Positions 45,160 to 57,334 of a stretch of DNA of 64,000 bases are shown here, in pieces. A program made the position numbers and the translations under genes. The DNA lies in contig NC_063181.1 in NCBI RefSeq assembly GCF_023159225.1, forward strand, positions 12,111,606 to 12,175,605, read 5' to 3'. The DNA comes from Perognathus longimembris pacificus (taxonomy: Eukaryota; Chordata; Mammalia; Rodentia; Heteromyidae). The notes beneath the pieces are model-generated. The model saw only the letters and a list, made by a program, of their open reading frames with translations, had not been told where the DNA came from and ran no database searches. Position 1 is the first letter of the stretch. Each line of letters begins with the position of its first letter.

Positions 45160-45305
45160 CCATGTTTATGAGTAGGAGGGAGAAAGACAGAATAACACTG
45201 TTCAAGAGGAACTGTCCTCACAAATTGAATTGAAACCTCTTGGTACAACTATCTTAAAAATAATAAAACATAAGCTTAAGAGAAAAATAAATAATAAAAT
45301 AAAAA
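45160..45305 (+). mobile_element. L1 3' UTR scrap
   Basis: ATTGAATTGAAACCTCTTGGTACAACTATCTTAAAAATAATAAAA resembles 16250-16290 next to another L1 tail. Confidence 0.4.
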
Positions 45306-45514
45306 ACATATTCAAAACCAATCAATAATCAAGTACAAGCAAACCAAACCATAATGAAAACCACTGTACATGTGAATGATCACAACTCTGGATTCCATCA
45401 CCCTACATGAATTTTGCACCAACTTAACTTTACATATATACATACCCACATATATATACATATATGTGAGGGGAACATATATATGAGGAATACATATATA
45501 TATGTACATATATA

Positions 45515-45755
45515 TATATTAGGGGAACATCAAAATGGTGAGGTAAAGGATAAAGTGAAAACCAGTGCAACAGTGATACAAGACAGTATGTTGGAAATCA
45601 ACTGTTCAACTCAGGGGGGCTGGGGTGAGAGGGGAGGTGGGAAAAAAATAAAGGAGTGGGTAACAAGTTTGACAAGAAATGTACTCACTACCTTACGTAT
45701 GTAACTGTAACCCCTCCATACATCACCTTGATGATAAAATGAAACTTAAATATAT
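45515..45755 (+). mobile_element. 5'-truncated L1 3' end
   Basis: GGGGAACATCAAAATGGTGAGG, GGGGGGCTGGGG, GAAATGTACTCACTACC, ATCACCTTGATGATAAAATG. An AT-rich (TATA)n tract precedes it at 45430-45515. Confidence 0.82.
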
Positions 45756-45871
45756 TTTCTGTATGTGGCTTATTTTCCTTCGATTTTTTAGTTGTAAGAT
45801 CTACCAGTGTTATTTCACATAATATTAAAAATTCTTATCTTTACAATAAAATTTAAATTAAACAATATCTG

Positions 45872-46010
45872 AGCCAGATACTGGTGGTTTCTATTTGTAA
45901 TCCTCACTGCTTGGTAGGCAGAGAATGAGAAAACTGCTGTTCCAGGCCAGCCTAGGCAGAACACTAAGTGACGTTCTGTTTCCACAAAGGAAAGCAGGAC
46001 CACATTCTAT
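45872..46010 (+). mobile_element. B1-like monomer
   Basis: AGCCAGATACTGGTGGTTTC..GTAATCCTCACTGC..GGTAGGCAGAGAATGAG..CAGGCCAGCCTAGGCAG. No right arm. Confidence 0.65.
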
Positions 46011-46029
46011 TTACCAAAACCAACTAAGA

Positions 46030-47335
46030 GAAATGTGTGTATGTGTGTGTGTCCAAACATATAAACAAGAATGTTCATGAAATTGCAAAAAGATTCCAAA
46101 ACTAGAAATTACTCAGCTGATTGTCTCTGTATTGGAGTAACTAAATAAATGCTAGCATATGATACAAAAAAAAAGATCATCCATCATGAAGACCCTGAAA
46201 TGTAACAAATTATGTGAAATAACATAATTATGGAGTCCAGCTTTACAACTGCCTTTGAAGTGGTTAGGGAGGTGGGTAGTAGGAAAGAACCAAAGAGGGA
46301 TTTCTGGAGTGAAGACAATATTCCTCTTTAGGTACTGTTTTCATTTTATTTACCTTGTGTAATTTATCAAGCTTTGCACATTGATATCATTCTATTTACA
46401 GGTTTTTAAGTCAATGTTCATTATCAATAGCGTAAGAGGTTGTCTTTGAGAAATAGGCTGGTGTAGACTTTTCTCAGTAGAAGTGTAGGTGGCAGCTTGT
46501 CGGTATTACATTACTAGAGAACACAGAACTGACAAAAGAACACTTGAACCCAGGTCTAAAGTAAGCAGTTATCTTATTCGAACAGTCCAGACACTGCTGA
46601 TCTGCGTGTCTCTTGTAGTGAAAGAAGGCATTGGGATCATCGTTAACATTGGGGGAGGGCCGTACACTCTCAACTTTAACCATCTCACCATTACAATGAT
46701 TCCTCCATGCAGATATATTCTGATTGCCCAGCCACAGAGTCTAACAAGGGGGAGAGATACCCATGTGAAGATGAGCACTTACATGCTATGTCCACAAAGT
46801 ACTCATTTACCAAAGCACATGATGTTTCTGAGATTCATGGAGTACAAAAGATGAGTTTGTTTTCTGCTTTTCCATGTGAGCTTTTGAAGCCAGAAATACT
46901 ATTTCTACAACACCCCTCTCCACTGCCGTTCATGTGCAAATCATTCTTGACCTTTGCAATGCAGGGCATACAACTCTGGAAGGGATTTGAAAAAAAAACA
47001 ATCAGGACCACAAAGATATTTATCCAGGTATTTAAAAGAAAAAGATACTGAGAAACTTTTCTAAAGCAGATAAACAGCCAACTAATGATAAAGGCCCTGC
47101 TGACTACAGGACAGATACTCTTTCTACTTTTTGAAAAGAACCATTGCAGTCTATTGTCATCTAAGAGAATTATTCTATAGTTCAATGTTAATACTCTCTC
47201 TCTCTCTATATATATATATATAGTATAGTTCAATTAAATACTCAAAATGAAAATAAGAACCATTTTTTATCTTCTTATATATTCTCTCTGTGACATAAAC
47301 ACAGCAATTTGGTGATTTTTTTTAAAAAAGTATTT
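46030..47335. other. No gene recognised
   Basis: Frames at 46489-46854 and its antisense overlap each other and match nothing that I know. CT/TA dinucleotides at 47195-47222. Confidence 0.45.
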
Positions 47336-47337
47336 CT

Positions 47338-47565
47338 CTTTTTTTTTCTGGTCTTGGGGCTTGAACTCTGGGACTGGGCACTGTCCCTGAGCCTCCTTGT
47401 ATTAAAGGCTAGAGCTTTACCACTTGAGTCACACCGCCACTTCCAGCTTTTTCTGAGTTGTTTATTGGAGGTGAGAGTCTCACTGAGTTTTCTGCCGGGG
47501 CTAGATTGGAACCACGGTCCTCAGATCCCGAGTAGCTAGGATTACAGGTATGAGCCACTGGCTAA
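47338..47565 (-). mobile_element. B1-like/tRNA-like dimeric SINE
   Basis: CTGGTCTTGGGGCTTGAACTC, CCACTTGAGTCACACC, TTTATTGGAGGTGAGAGTC, GCTAGGATTACAGG. Confidence 0.8.
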
Positions 47566-47569
47566 TTTT

Positions 47570-48616
47570 TTAAAGTATTTCTCTAGTTTGGTCTCTTAGA
47601 AGTCCACACCTCCAGTAGAGGGAAGAACCCCCTTCCCCCACAATGCAGATCCTCCCCATAGACTCACAGGGCTGCAAGCAAGAGCTAATTAATTCCATTA
47701 CTGTCTTAAGTTTTAACAATGGGATGGTTATCTGTCACCCAGCATCTTGAAGTCTAGGTCATTACTTCTCAAATGTACAGTGACTTCCCTTTTACATCTT
47801 TGAGCCAATTTCTTGTAACCCAGTATTGGGTGTGAAATGAATTTTACACTATGCCAACCTACTCTATGAAGTTCCTGTACAGTCTAATTCCTTTAAAAAT
47901 AATAATTATTATAAAGAAGGATTTAAAGGAGGTCAGATTTGTCAGCAACTGGCTGACTCTCTGTCATACTTGGGGACACAGAGTATATTCAGACAGTCCC
48001 AAATTAAAGAACTTGTAGGCCTATTGTTCCTTGCTTTTCAAATAAAGTCCCCATTCATTTTTCTAGTCCTCTCTTTTCTTTCTAATGCCTTTCTTTGCCT
48101 CATTGGCATGACCTGTCACAAATGTTTCCAATCTAAAAAAAATAAAAATGAGACAAGCTAGAAGAGCTGTCTTTCATGGTTGCTCCATCGCGTTAAACGT
48201 TGCCTTATGTAGCCAATCCATAATTCAGAGGGCCACTGTGGCTTTTCTCACCTACTGATGGTGAAGAAACTCTGATATTTAATATAGCAGGTTTTAAGTG
48301 CACTTTTCTTTGGGATATAAATAATATTTATGAACAGGAAGGAGCAATATTAAGCCAATAGATTATTGAAAGATCCAATGAGAATCTGAGTAGAACTTTA
48401 GATGTTTCTATCTTCACTATTTTGATAGGAAAGAGATTCACCCAATGACCTTCCATTAAGAAAAACCTTTAATACATAGGTATTCCCAAAATTTTATCAA
48501 AACTCATAATGTTAAAAATGAGAAAAAGGACCTGGTCAAGAGTTTTAGTGCTGTTTCTAAACAGTAACTTATTTATACATATTTGTCTAACTGTGCCCTA
48601 CTCTTTTCATGCTAAC
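47570..48616. other. Unique DNA, no gene recognised
   Basis: Nothing beyond short frames. Confidence 0.45.
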
Positions 48617-48630
48617 AAGAACTTAAGCCC

Positions 48631-48828
48631 GGGCTGGGGATATGCCTAGTGGCAAGAGTGCTTGCCTCGTATACATGAGGCCCTGGGTTCAATTCCCCAG
48701 CACCACATACACAGAAAACGGCCAGAAGTGGCGCTGTGGCTCAAGTGGCAGAGTGCTAGCCTTGAGCAAAAAGAAGCCAGGGACAGTGCTCAGGCCCTGA
48801 GTCCAAGCCCCAGGACTGGCCAAAAAAA
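48631..48828 (+). mobile_element. IDL-Geo-like SINE, 14-bp target duplication
   Basis: AAGAACTTAAGCCC at 48617-48630 repeats at 48829-48842. Full length apart from a single-base loss in the A box (GGGGATATGCC). Confidence 0.94.
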
Positions 48829-48844
48829 AAGAACTTAAGCCCCC

Positions 48845-49865
48845 CAAAATACCCAAATTCCATTAAACATTTAGTTTCCCAACCTAATCTGTGAATAGAA
48901 ATTGTTAGAAAAATATAAACTTTCAAGGATGCAATTGGTTGTGGCCAGCTGAATTCTGATATTTTGATAAACAAGTCAATCTTTTATCAAGCTTATTTTT
49001 TTAAGTAAAGGCTATGATATACATGAGAAGAAGAAATCATTTCTAGGAAAAGAATGGACTCTGATTGGCCAAGCCAATGATCAGAACAGATCATTCAAAG
49101 ATGTAAATCAAACTTATTTCATTTCAGCCTCAAAAGTGGGCAGAGTCAGATCTTCCAAAGCCCTTGAAATTATAAGCTTTATTGGCTCCCAGACCATCCC
49201 TGTAGCTTACAGGATTCCTCCACTTGGGTAGTTTCTAGGTGAACCCAAATCCCAACAGGCAGATGAGGAATGAGAAGACGTCAGTGAATTGGCAAATCCA
49301 CCAGAACAAAGCTGAAAAACCTGTGCAGACCTTGCCCACCAGTCAGAGATCAAAACAATCACTCAGCAGGCCTGAGGGCCTGGGTGTCTGATGGATGTCA
49401 CTGTGATAATGAGGACCAATCAACCATTTCAGGAAGAGAATTGAGTTGTGGCTAACAGTCTGAAATCAAATAGTGAGTATAATCCAGTCATTAAGAGCAC
49501 CACAGCCAATCAGATGGGTCTTCTTTCATTCCCAAAGGTCCATTTTATGTTGCATAGGTACAGCCCAAATTTGAGTTTCATTTTCTTTTATTCCCATTTC
49601 TCATCCTCTGATAGAGGCACTAATGAGCTGTAAAAATAGCCAAGAGTCAGACCAACTAGGGAAAAGAAATAATAGATATGAATAATCTACAAGCTAAAAT
49701 ATATATCATATATGATATATAATATATATAACATATATATATATATATTTTCCCCCTCAGAAAGAAAATCAAGACTTGTTTAGCCTCGCCATAAGATGAT
49801 GAAAATTATCTCCAAAAATACTTTTTTAGTGCACCGGAGATTATAAACAATTCAAGTTTTCTACC
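48845..49865. other. Unique DNA; AT palindrome near the right end
   Basis: No gene. At 49700-49748 a TATA-rich tract contains the self-complementary word ATATATCATATATGATATAT. Confidence 0.45.
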
Positions 49866-49884
49866 AAAGAAAATGCATGTTTCA

Positions 49885-50109
49885 AGGCTGGGAATATGGC
49901 CTAATGGCAAGAGTGCTTGCCTTGTATACACAAACCCTGGATTCGATTCCCCAGCACCACATATACAGAAAATGGCCAGAAGTGGCGCTGTGGCTCAAGT
50001 GGAAGAATGCTAGCCTTGAGCAAAAAGAAGGGATAGTGCTCAGGCTCTGAGTTGAAGGCCCAGGACTGGCCAAAAAAAAAAAAAAAAAAAAGAGAAAAGA
50101 AAGAAAGAA
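49885..50109 (+). mobile_element. IDL-Geo-like SINE, 19-bp target duplication
   Basis: AAAGAAAATGCATGTTTCA at 49866-49884 repeats perfectly at 50110-50128. The left arm has lost three bases near the box-B approach and the right arm lacks CCA of GAAGCCAGG. Tail ends in AAGA units. Confidence 0.95.
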
Positions 50110-50419
50110 AAAGAAAATGCATGTTTCATGTAACTACTTTTGACTGCTCTTACAATGGGAAATTTTTCATACAAAAAAAAAAATCTAGACCCAGTATAGG
50201 TAACTGTTTTAGCATTAGAGGACTGAATTTTCTGAAGGATCTAAATAACTTCAGGATTAAGCTGTGAAGGAAATATTGTGAAAAGCTAGGGATACGGAAA
50301 GAAAATACCAAGATCTGGCATATAAGAAAATATAAGAAGAGCAAAACTAACCTGAAAAGGAATTGTACTTTCCAAATTGTGTCATGGATTCATTCAGTAT
50401 AACATAGGAATGTGGTACA

Positions 50420-50590
50420 TATGTTATTGCATTTTATGGTCCTAATAATCCAAGGAGTTCACTTTTGTCAACCTTATACAGATGAGAGACACTGAGAAAT
50501 TAGCTAACTTGCTCAGGAACAAAATTAGGAAATGCTAGGGAGTTCCTGCATGCACAGCCCTTCTGTTTTAACTCCACATTCTCTGAGATG
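50420..50590 (-). mobile_element. MIR SINE relic
   Basis: CCTTATACAGATGAGAGACACTGAGAAATTAGCTAACTTGCTCAGGAACA is the reverse complement of the MIR core. Confidence 0.65.
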
Positions 50591-50930
50591 ACAGCTAATA
50601 AAGAAGGGAGAGGAACTAGGAAATGGAATAGATAACCTTAGTAAAACGTGTGATCCTGTATATCTTAATTATTTTGTCTGTCAAAATAAGGAGGGAAAAT
50701 CCTTTGCATAGTAAGTGTGTTTTGATTTAAATGATTTTATAAAAGCTTCCTGAAAGGCAGAAACTGTATTAAAATTTTACAACATAAAGATTTATATCAT
50801 CTATGCATATTACTGTTATTATTATTCCTAGATTGCCTTACACAGTATTTGCACAAAGTACTTGCTGAGATGACAAGAGGCAAATAATGACTGTAAGGAT
50901 ATAAAATTTCAGTTAATAGGATCATGTATG
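50591..50930. other. AT-rich unique DNA
   Basis: Nothing recognised. Confidence 0.4.
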
Positions 50931-50934
50931 CTCA

Positions 50935-51168
50935 GAGCTGGATACCAATGGCTCATCATTATAGTCATAGCTACTCAGGAGGCTATTTTATCTGAGGATT
51001 ATAGTTCATAGACAGACTGGGAAAAACAAACCTAGAAACACTTTTCAATTAACCAGCGAAAAGTCAGAACTAGAGGCATAATTCAAGTGGTAGAGCACCA
51101 GTCACAAGAGAAAAAGCCCAAAGGAGAACACTAAGCCCTGAGTTCAAGACCCAGTACTAGCCAAAAAG
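50935..51168 (+). mobile_element. B1-like/tRNA-like dimeric SINE
   Basis: GAGCTGGATACCAATGGCTC, AGCTACTCAGGAGGC, CAATTAACCAGCG, CATAATTCAAGTGGTAGAGC, CCTGAGTTCAAGACCCAG. Confidence 0.78.
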
Positions 51169-51169
51169 G

Positions 51170-52400
51170 ATCATAATCAGAATATCTATTGTAAAGTAAT
51201 GAAAATATAGTTAATAATGATGCCTTGCATACTTATAGATTTTTAAAGTTCTCACAAAAAATACAAATATAAAAATACAAACAAAGTATAGGTCATGAAG
51301 TATTGAGTGTATTGTTGATTTTTCCTTTCTATAACATCATATTACATACCTTGAATATATAAAAATTTTATTCATTAGAAAATAAATGTAAAAAAATAAA
51401 AGTATATGAATAGATAAATATAAAATACATAAAGATAAAAATATAAACAGCTGTAGGAAAGCAGAATGGAAGAGTGTATAGAACAATGGTATTAAAGCTT
51501 AGAAAATCTTGAACACATTTGAAAGTAACTGGCAGAGTGTGGAAAGGAAACACGTGAAGTAGACAGACTACTCTTCTATGAAAGACACAGGGTATCAGAT
51601 TCAAGTGAAAACATATAAATCTCATGTAGGGATTGGCCCTAAAGCTAATGGTCAGGCAAATGATATCTACTGGTTCCTACTTTCACAGTCAAATCCTTAT
51701 TAGAGGAGATGGATTATAACCATTCATGTTCTCAGGATAAAAGTAAAAACATGGCTGATAGGTTAAAAATCAGGATGAGGACAGAATTTTCTAGAAGCAA
51801 TATAACAAAGAACAGGTAAACTGGGTTGTCCAGTTTACAGAGATAGCGAACAATGTCCTTGAGAACACTGATCTACCTACTGGCCAAAGAGGAGGAGTTG
51901 ACAAATGTTCATCACTGAGAGAGAGGGAAGCCAATAGGTGGCATCTAAATTAGACAATGTATAAGCCAATGATTTTTAGAACCATGTGGCAAACATGACA
52001 AAAAACTACCACAGTGGATGGTTTTCAGAAGCAGGACTGGAAAGTCTACAAGGGGTTTCAGGTCAGTGTGGCTGTTCATTAAAATCCCTTTCCTGCGTCC
52101 TGATTGTTGACCATGAGCACACTAAACTTTGCTAGATTTGGGTTGTTGTTGTTTTTTTAGTTTTGAAGATAAACTTCTACATTTATTTGGGAGCTGCATA
52201 TAGTTTTCTTCATATTTCAAGAATAATCAGTTTTACTCATGTCTAAAGCAACAAGTCATCATTTTTGATACTAGACAGTTATAGAAAATTAGCCCTCAGT
52301 TCTCAGCAGTAGCCCAACTGGATTAGCTTCCAATAGATAAAACCAACAGAGTTTTATCCCCACTTATCGAGGGCCCCATTCCTTGTTACACAAAAAGGGA
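51170..52400. other. AT-rich unique DNA
   Basis: No gene. An accidental minus-strand frame (51368-51625) lies over A-rich sequence. Confidence 0.45.
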
Positions 52401-52405
52401 ATCAA

Positions 52406-52607
52406 AAGCTGGGCACTGGCGGCCCTTGTAATTTCGAGTGACTCAGGAGGTTAAGGTCTGAGGATCACAGTTTGAAGTCAGCCCAGGCAAGAAAGTCCGT
52501 GAGACCCTTATCTCCAGTCAACTGCTCAAAAAAAGCTGCAAGTGGCTCAAATGGAAGAGAACTAGCCTAGAGCAAAAGTTCAAGGCCCTGAGTTCAAGTC
52601 CTAGAAA

Positions 52608-52608
<1 letters not shown>
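52406..52608 (+). mobile_element. B1-like/tRNA-like dimeric SINE with (CA)n tail
   Basis: GCTGGGCACTGGCGGCCC, ACTCAGGAGGTTAAGG, TTATCTCCAGTCAACTGC, CAAGTGGCTCAAATGG, CCTGAGTTCAAGTCC, then CA units at 52609-52631. Confidence 0.78.
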
Positions 52609-52631
<23 letters not shown>

Positions 52632-52639
<8 letters not shown>

Positions 52640-53920
52640 AGTTAACCAAGAATTTTTGCAAAATAGGTACCATAAAAGATATGCTACTAAGTTTTCTTTG
52701 AAAAGGGAAATTGTGATAAAATGTATTTGAAAATCTACATAATACACACTTGTTTTAGATTTCACAATCACACATTACAATGTTCCTCATTGCACTCCAA
52801 ATTCCCACCTATTTTACATATAGAACTCTACAAAAGAGAATTCCATAAAATGGGACAATTAGGAAAAGACTAGGTTATAGGCCTTCTGGGATTGTAATTA
52901 CTGTGTTATTGCTGGTTTTAACTTGTAATAAAATTGATTTCATAGTGCCAATGTACAAATTATTACATTCAAATCTATGAAAAGCTGGTTGCTTTATGTT
53001 ATATAATCCGTTCACTAATCAGTGAATAGTGCAGTAGTCATATGACTAAACTTGAAATATGAAGTCAATAAAGACTGTAAAAGAGGAGAAAAGCATTACT
53101 TAATATTATACATTTGAATGTTTACAGATGAGTTTAGTGACAACTGTGAGTGCAATTTTAAATAATGCTGGATATCCAGAAAGACAAAATCCAATAAAGA
53201 AAGAAAAAAACATATGAGTTTGTTCCTGAAATCTCCTCCGATCTTGTTATCCTCAGAATATAATAAAAGGAGTGCATAATAAATCCATTCTCCATTCTAC
53301 AGACAGAATGTAAATATTAAAGTCAGTATTGAATTTGGGTTCTGTTAAAAAGGTAAATGTCAAGGTAAATCTTTGCAAAATGTCTAGGGACTACTTTACA
53401 TTGATAGTTTCCTAAGAGATACGTATAAGAAAAAAATATGAAAGGTACAGTTTAGGACAAATTTCAATGAAATCCCCCAAATCATCTATTTGTTGTGCTG
53501 GGAACTATTAAATTCCCCAGGAAAGAATGGGGTTTAATGATGGTTTCCAAATTTGAAGAATTTAAAAGCTTTAACCCACGGTGGGGGGTTGGGGGGGTTG
53601 TTTCTCAGTGATAAAGTACTATTAAAGCAATCACATCCACTTACTCCTTGTCCAATTTTCTTCTAAGTTTCATTCTTAGAGCCAAGTATCCAAGCACATA
53701 ATTAATCTGCATTTGGTTCTGTGTATTGTTTGTTTTTGCTCACTTTCCAGGTTGGTCTAATTTTACATTGCAATGATGAGAAACATGTCAAAGAATCTCA
53801 CTGCAAAGGAAACTGCTGGGAACTAGCATAGGATCTATGTCTGTTATTTGCTAAGCCTTCAGCTGAATCTTTCACATTTATTCCTTATTTATAATCTACC
53901 AACCATTCCGAGAAACCCAT
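52632..53920. other. AT-rich unique DNA
   Basis: No gene. A G-rich word (GGTGGGGGGTTGGGGGGG) lies at 53580-53600. Confidence 0.45.
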
Positions 53921-53924
53921 AATA

Positions 53925-54290
53925 TTAGTTTATCAGACTAATGTTGCATTCGTTCTATATTGTTGCAAACAAGTAAGCATAAACTTAGGCACTTAATATG
54001 TATTACTATTATTATTATATCTGTGGGTCCAGTGTAGCTGTTTCTCTGCTTCAGGGTCCTACCAGCTGCAATTCAGTCCTGTGACTATTGTCTCAATGGA
54101 GTTTTGACTAAAGAAGACCCAATTCCAAGTTCTGTGAGTGGTTGGCAGAATTAATTTCTTTCTGGATGCAGAACTAAGGGCTTCTGTTTATCACTGGAGA
54201 CAGCTGTCATTCCTAAAGGTCACCTACAATTCCCCTGCCACATGGACTTCAATATGACAATTATTCTTGATAGCTTGCTTCTTTGAAACT
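53925..54290 (-). mobile_element. MLT1-like LTR relic
   Basis: TGTGGGTCCAGTGTAGCTG, CTCTGCTTCAGGGTCC, GAGTGGTTGGCAGAATTAATTTC, GCCACATGGACTTC and GATAGCTTGCTTC follow, in order, the reverse complement of a MaLR/MLT1-type LTR. Confidence 0.5.
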
Positions 54291-54690
54291 AAAGGGACAC
54301 TTTCTGATATACTCATTTGAAAGACTAAGTCTTGCACACATCATGCTATAGGCAGAGTCATGGTGCTTGGTCATCTTTGCCATAAGTTCTTGGTCAGAAA
54401 CAACTAACAAGGTCCACTGATACAAGAGAATGATGGAGACCATGCAAAATCTGTCTATTACATGTTATCATGCATATGGGTAAACTGAGTCTCAGAGTAT
54501 TCCACAATCTGCCCAGTCAATTCAAGATCCATAGGTATCCCCTTGGTAGAAAAAGAGAAGTTTAATTCACAGCAGTGAATTTAAAGCAAAATAAAATGGA
54601 ACTTTGATAGACATACCACCTTCATTTTCTTTGTTTAACTGCCTATTTTCTATGTCTAAACCATTTCAACATTTTAATAAAGGCAAGTAG
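54291..54690. other. Unique DNA, nothing recognised
   Basis: No gene or repeat named. Confidence 0.4.
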
Positions 54691-54694
54691 GAGT

Positions 54695-54760
54695 CGGGGG
54701 TGAGGGGTAGCTCATGCAAGGCCTTGGTTCAATCCCAGCACAGAAAAAAAAGAAGAAGAA
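54695..54760 (+). mobile_element. ID-like fragment with internal deletion
   Basis: GGGGTAGCTCATGCAAGGCC joins the A-box region directly to AAGGCCTTGGTTCAATCCCAGC; A-rich tail. Confidence 0.45.
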
Positions 54761-55310
54761 GACATTGTGAAAGATACGTATGTTTCAAGCCTGTGAAATG
54801 AAATTAAAATCATTCTACTTTACAAATTTTATATTTGATGCATCTGTTGTTTTATAATTCTTATGACTAACCTTAACAGTTCCAATGGGAAGGAGTGATC
54901 ATTATTATAAATCTATTTAGTTACATTAACTATATTAGCTAGCACAATATTATTATAAATATTAAACCCTAGTGAGTAGGCTTAGCTCATTTAATGCACT
55001 ATTGTGGCAGTAGATTAAGTTCTGACATGTTAAGAGGTTTATGTCTTATTTGGAACAAAGTTGCCAGAAGAACAATTATAGAAGTGTTATAGGAAATATT
55101 TTACTTTCCATTTTCCTGATAGTTCACCTAACTTCTCTCTCTCTTTATTTTTTACAGCTTATCCTATCGTGGATAAGCATCCTCCTTTGCCAGAATAGAA
55201 GAAATTTGAGGGATGAAAACACATTTACATCCTTTCTGTTTTTCAAACTGCATCCATTACGGGTGGAACTGTACCTGCAGTAGAGCTTTGTGGAATTTTT
55301 ATCTCCTGGT
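54761..55310. other. AT-rich unique DNA
   Basis: Nothing recognised; the right end adjoins an LTR relic. Confidence 0.4.
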
Positions 55311-55311
55311 T

Positions 55312-55600
55312 CTGAAGCCTCTGCAGATGGAGTCAAGTGAAGATGAGGTCACTAGAGCAGGACCTAATTCAATGTGGCTGTGTCCCTAGAAGAATCAAGG
55401 ACCCGGGAAAGGCTCCGGCAGGCAGGAAGAGCAGTGTGAGGCCAAGGGACCGAGGGATGGGTCAGGACTGGAGTGCTGCAACTACAAGCCACGCAGGGAG
55501 ACAGCAGGAGGCCCAGAAGGATCCTTGCAGCTTCCAGGGGAGAGGCCTGGGCTGCGGGCACCTTCACTGCAGACACCTAAACGAATACAGCACCTCATGC
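55312..55600 (+). mobile_element. MLT1-like LTR relic
   Basis: AGTGAAGATGAGGTCACTAGAGC, CCTAATTCAATGTGGCTGTG, GGACTGGAGTGCTGCAACTAC, AAGCCACGCAGG and CACTGCAGACACC keep the block order of an MLT1-type LTR. GC-rich for the neighbourhood; the long frame here (55337-55711) is LTR sequence, not a gene. Confidence 0.65.
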
Positions 55601-55732
55601 ACTTATTACCTGACACACACAACAATCATTAAATTAATATATCATGAGGAAATGAAAGTCTTATTAGGCAGACATAAAATATTCTCTTCCGTTTTAATGA
55701 ATCCAAAATGATATGGATTCCTTAACTCATCA

Positions 55733-55765
55733 TGTGTGTGTGTGTGTATACATATGTGTGTGTGC
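55733..55765 (+). repeat. (TG)n/(TGTA) microsatellite
   Basis: TGTGTGTG, ATACATATG, TGTGTGTG next to the start of a SINE. Confidence 0.85.
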
Positions 55766-55985
55766 CAGTCCTGGGACTTGAACTCGGGGCCTGTATGTTA
55801 TCCATGAGCTTTTTTGCTCAAGGCTAACACTCTACCACTTGAGCCATCACTCTCCTTCTGGCTTTTCTTGGTGGTTAATTGACGATAAGAGTTCCTAATC
55901 CAGGCTGGCTTTGAACAATGACTCTCACCTCTCAGCCTCATGAGCAGCTGAATTGTAGGCATAAACCACTGGCACCACTGATGCA
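55764..55985 (-). mobile_element. B1-like/tRNA-like dimeric SINE
   Basis: CCAGTCCTGGGACTTGAACTC, CCACTTGAGCCATC, GGTTAATTGACGATAAGAG, CTCAGCCTCATGAGC. Confidence 0.78.
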
Positions 55986-55989
55986 TAAT

Positions 55990-56395
55990 GCCTCCCTTTA
56001 TTTAAAAAAAAAACTACTAATTACACTGTAAGCCAATGTGTCCCTACCACTTTCCTCTTTTATAATTAGTGAAATAAATCCTTAATGACACGAGCTTCTC
56101 CTTGCCTTAAAATTTTTCAAAATCTAATCTACAAGATTCTAGCAACTTCTCTTCCTTCTGTGCATCACTGGGTAAAAGATGCAACCATTCTAAAAAGAAT
56201 TTAGTCACATACATAATGGCAGGATATCTTATGATTATATACACTTAGTGGTTTGGTAAGAGAAAAGTCATATATTTTTCTCAACCATCACAAGGTCCCC
56301 TCCTGAGACTCTCTACAACAAAAGAGCTCAATTTACAAAAAAGAAAAGCACAAGTTTATGTAATAAGAATTTTTCCTGATGATAAAAACCTTTAG
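55990..56395. other. AT-rich unique DNA
   Basis: Target region of the L1 that follows. Confidence 0.4.
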
Positions 56396-56409
56396 AAAGA
56401 AAGGCCCCA

Positions 56410-57320
56410 TCAGCCACTCTGGCAAGCAGTATGGAGATTCCTCAGAAGGCTAAACATAGAACTCCCCTATGATCCAGCAGCCCCACTTTTGGGTATCTAT
56501 CCAAAAGACTACAAACATAATCACACTAAAGCCACCAGCACAACAATGTTCATCGCAGCACAATTTGTCATAGCTAGAATCTGGAATCAACCCAGATGCC
56601 CCTCAGTAGAAGAATGGATCAGGAAAATGTGGTACATATACACAATGGAATTTTATGCCTCTATCAGAAAGAATGACATTGCCCCATTTGTAAGGAAATG
56701 GAAGGACTTGGAAAAAGTTATACTAAGTGAAGTGAGCCAGACCCAAAGAAACATGGACTCTATGGTCTCCCTTATAGGGAATAATTAGCACAGGTTTAGG
56801 CAAGTCACAGCAGAGCATCACAAGAGCCCAATAGCTATACCCTTATGAACACATAAGATGATGCTAAGTGAAATGAACTCCATGTTATGGAAATGATTGT
56901 TATAGCACAGTTGTAACTACTTTCAATGTGCCATGTGTAACTATAGCTTCTATTATTGATGATCTTCTTGTATCACCTTCCTGTGGTTGTAACTTCACTC
57001 TGTATCTTATCTGAGTATATTGGAAACCGTGTATACAGGTATTAGAACTAGGAAATTGAAAGGGAATACCAAAATTGAGAGACACAGGGTAAAAAAAGAC
57101 AAACAACTACAAAAGCAATACTTGCAAAACTGTTTGGTGTAAATGAACTGAACAACTCATGGGGAGGGGAAGGGAAAGGGGGAGGGGGGAGGGGGAATGA
57201 GGGACAAGGTAACAAACAGTACAAGAAATGTATCCAATGCCTAACTTATGAAACTGTAACCTTTCTGTACATCAGTTTGACAATAAAATTTTTTTTAAAA
57301 GAACAATAGAAAAAAAAAAA
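56410..57320 (+). mobile_element. Young 5'-truncated L1, ORF2 C terminus plus 3' UTR, 14-bp target duplication
   Basis: AAAGAAAGGCCCCA at 56396-56409 repeats at 57321-57334. The first ~380 bp encode the C-terminal part of L1 ORF2p (open from 56489 to a stop at 56786-56788; WYIYTMEFYASIRKNDIAPF is visible), the reverse transcriptase domain being absent. The 3' UTR has the G-rich block (57157-57200) and ends ATCAGTTTGACAATAAAATT plus A tail. The best preserved L1 in the window; not autonomous. Confidence 0.95.
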
Positions 57321-57334
57321 AAAGAAAGGCCCCA

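Noticed and set aside
46489..46854. 121-codon plus-strand frame with overlapping antisense frames
   Set aside because: No recognisable domain, no start context or neighbours supporting a gene, and comparable frames on the opposite strand.
49690..49748. TATA palindrome as a functional cruciform or promoter
   Set aside because: Low-complexity AT dinucleotide sequence, expected by slippage, with no gene nearby.
55337..55711. 124-codon frame in GC-rich sequence
   Set aside because: Coincides with an MLT1-like LTR; open by chance.
56489..56788. 99-codon frame as an independent gene
   Set aside because: It is the C-terminal end of L1 ORF2 in a 5'-truncated insertion without promoter or reverse transcriptase domain.
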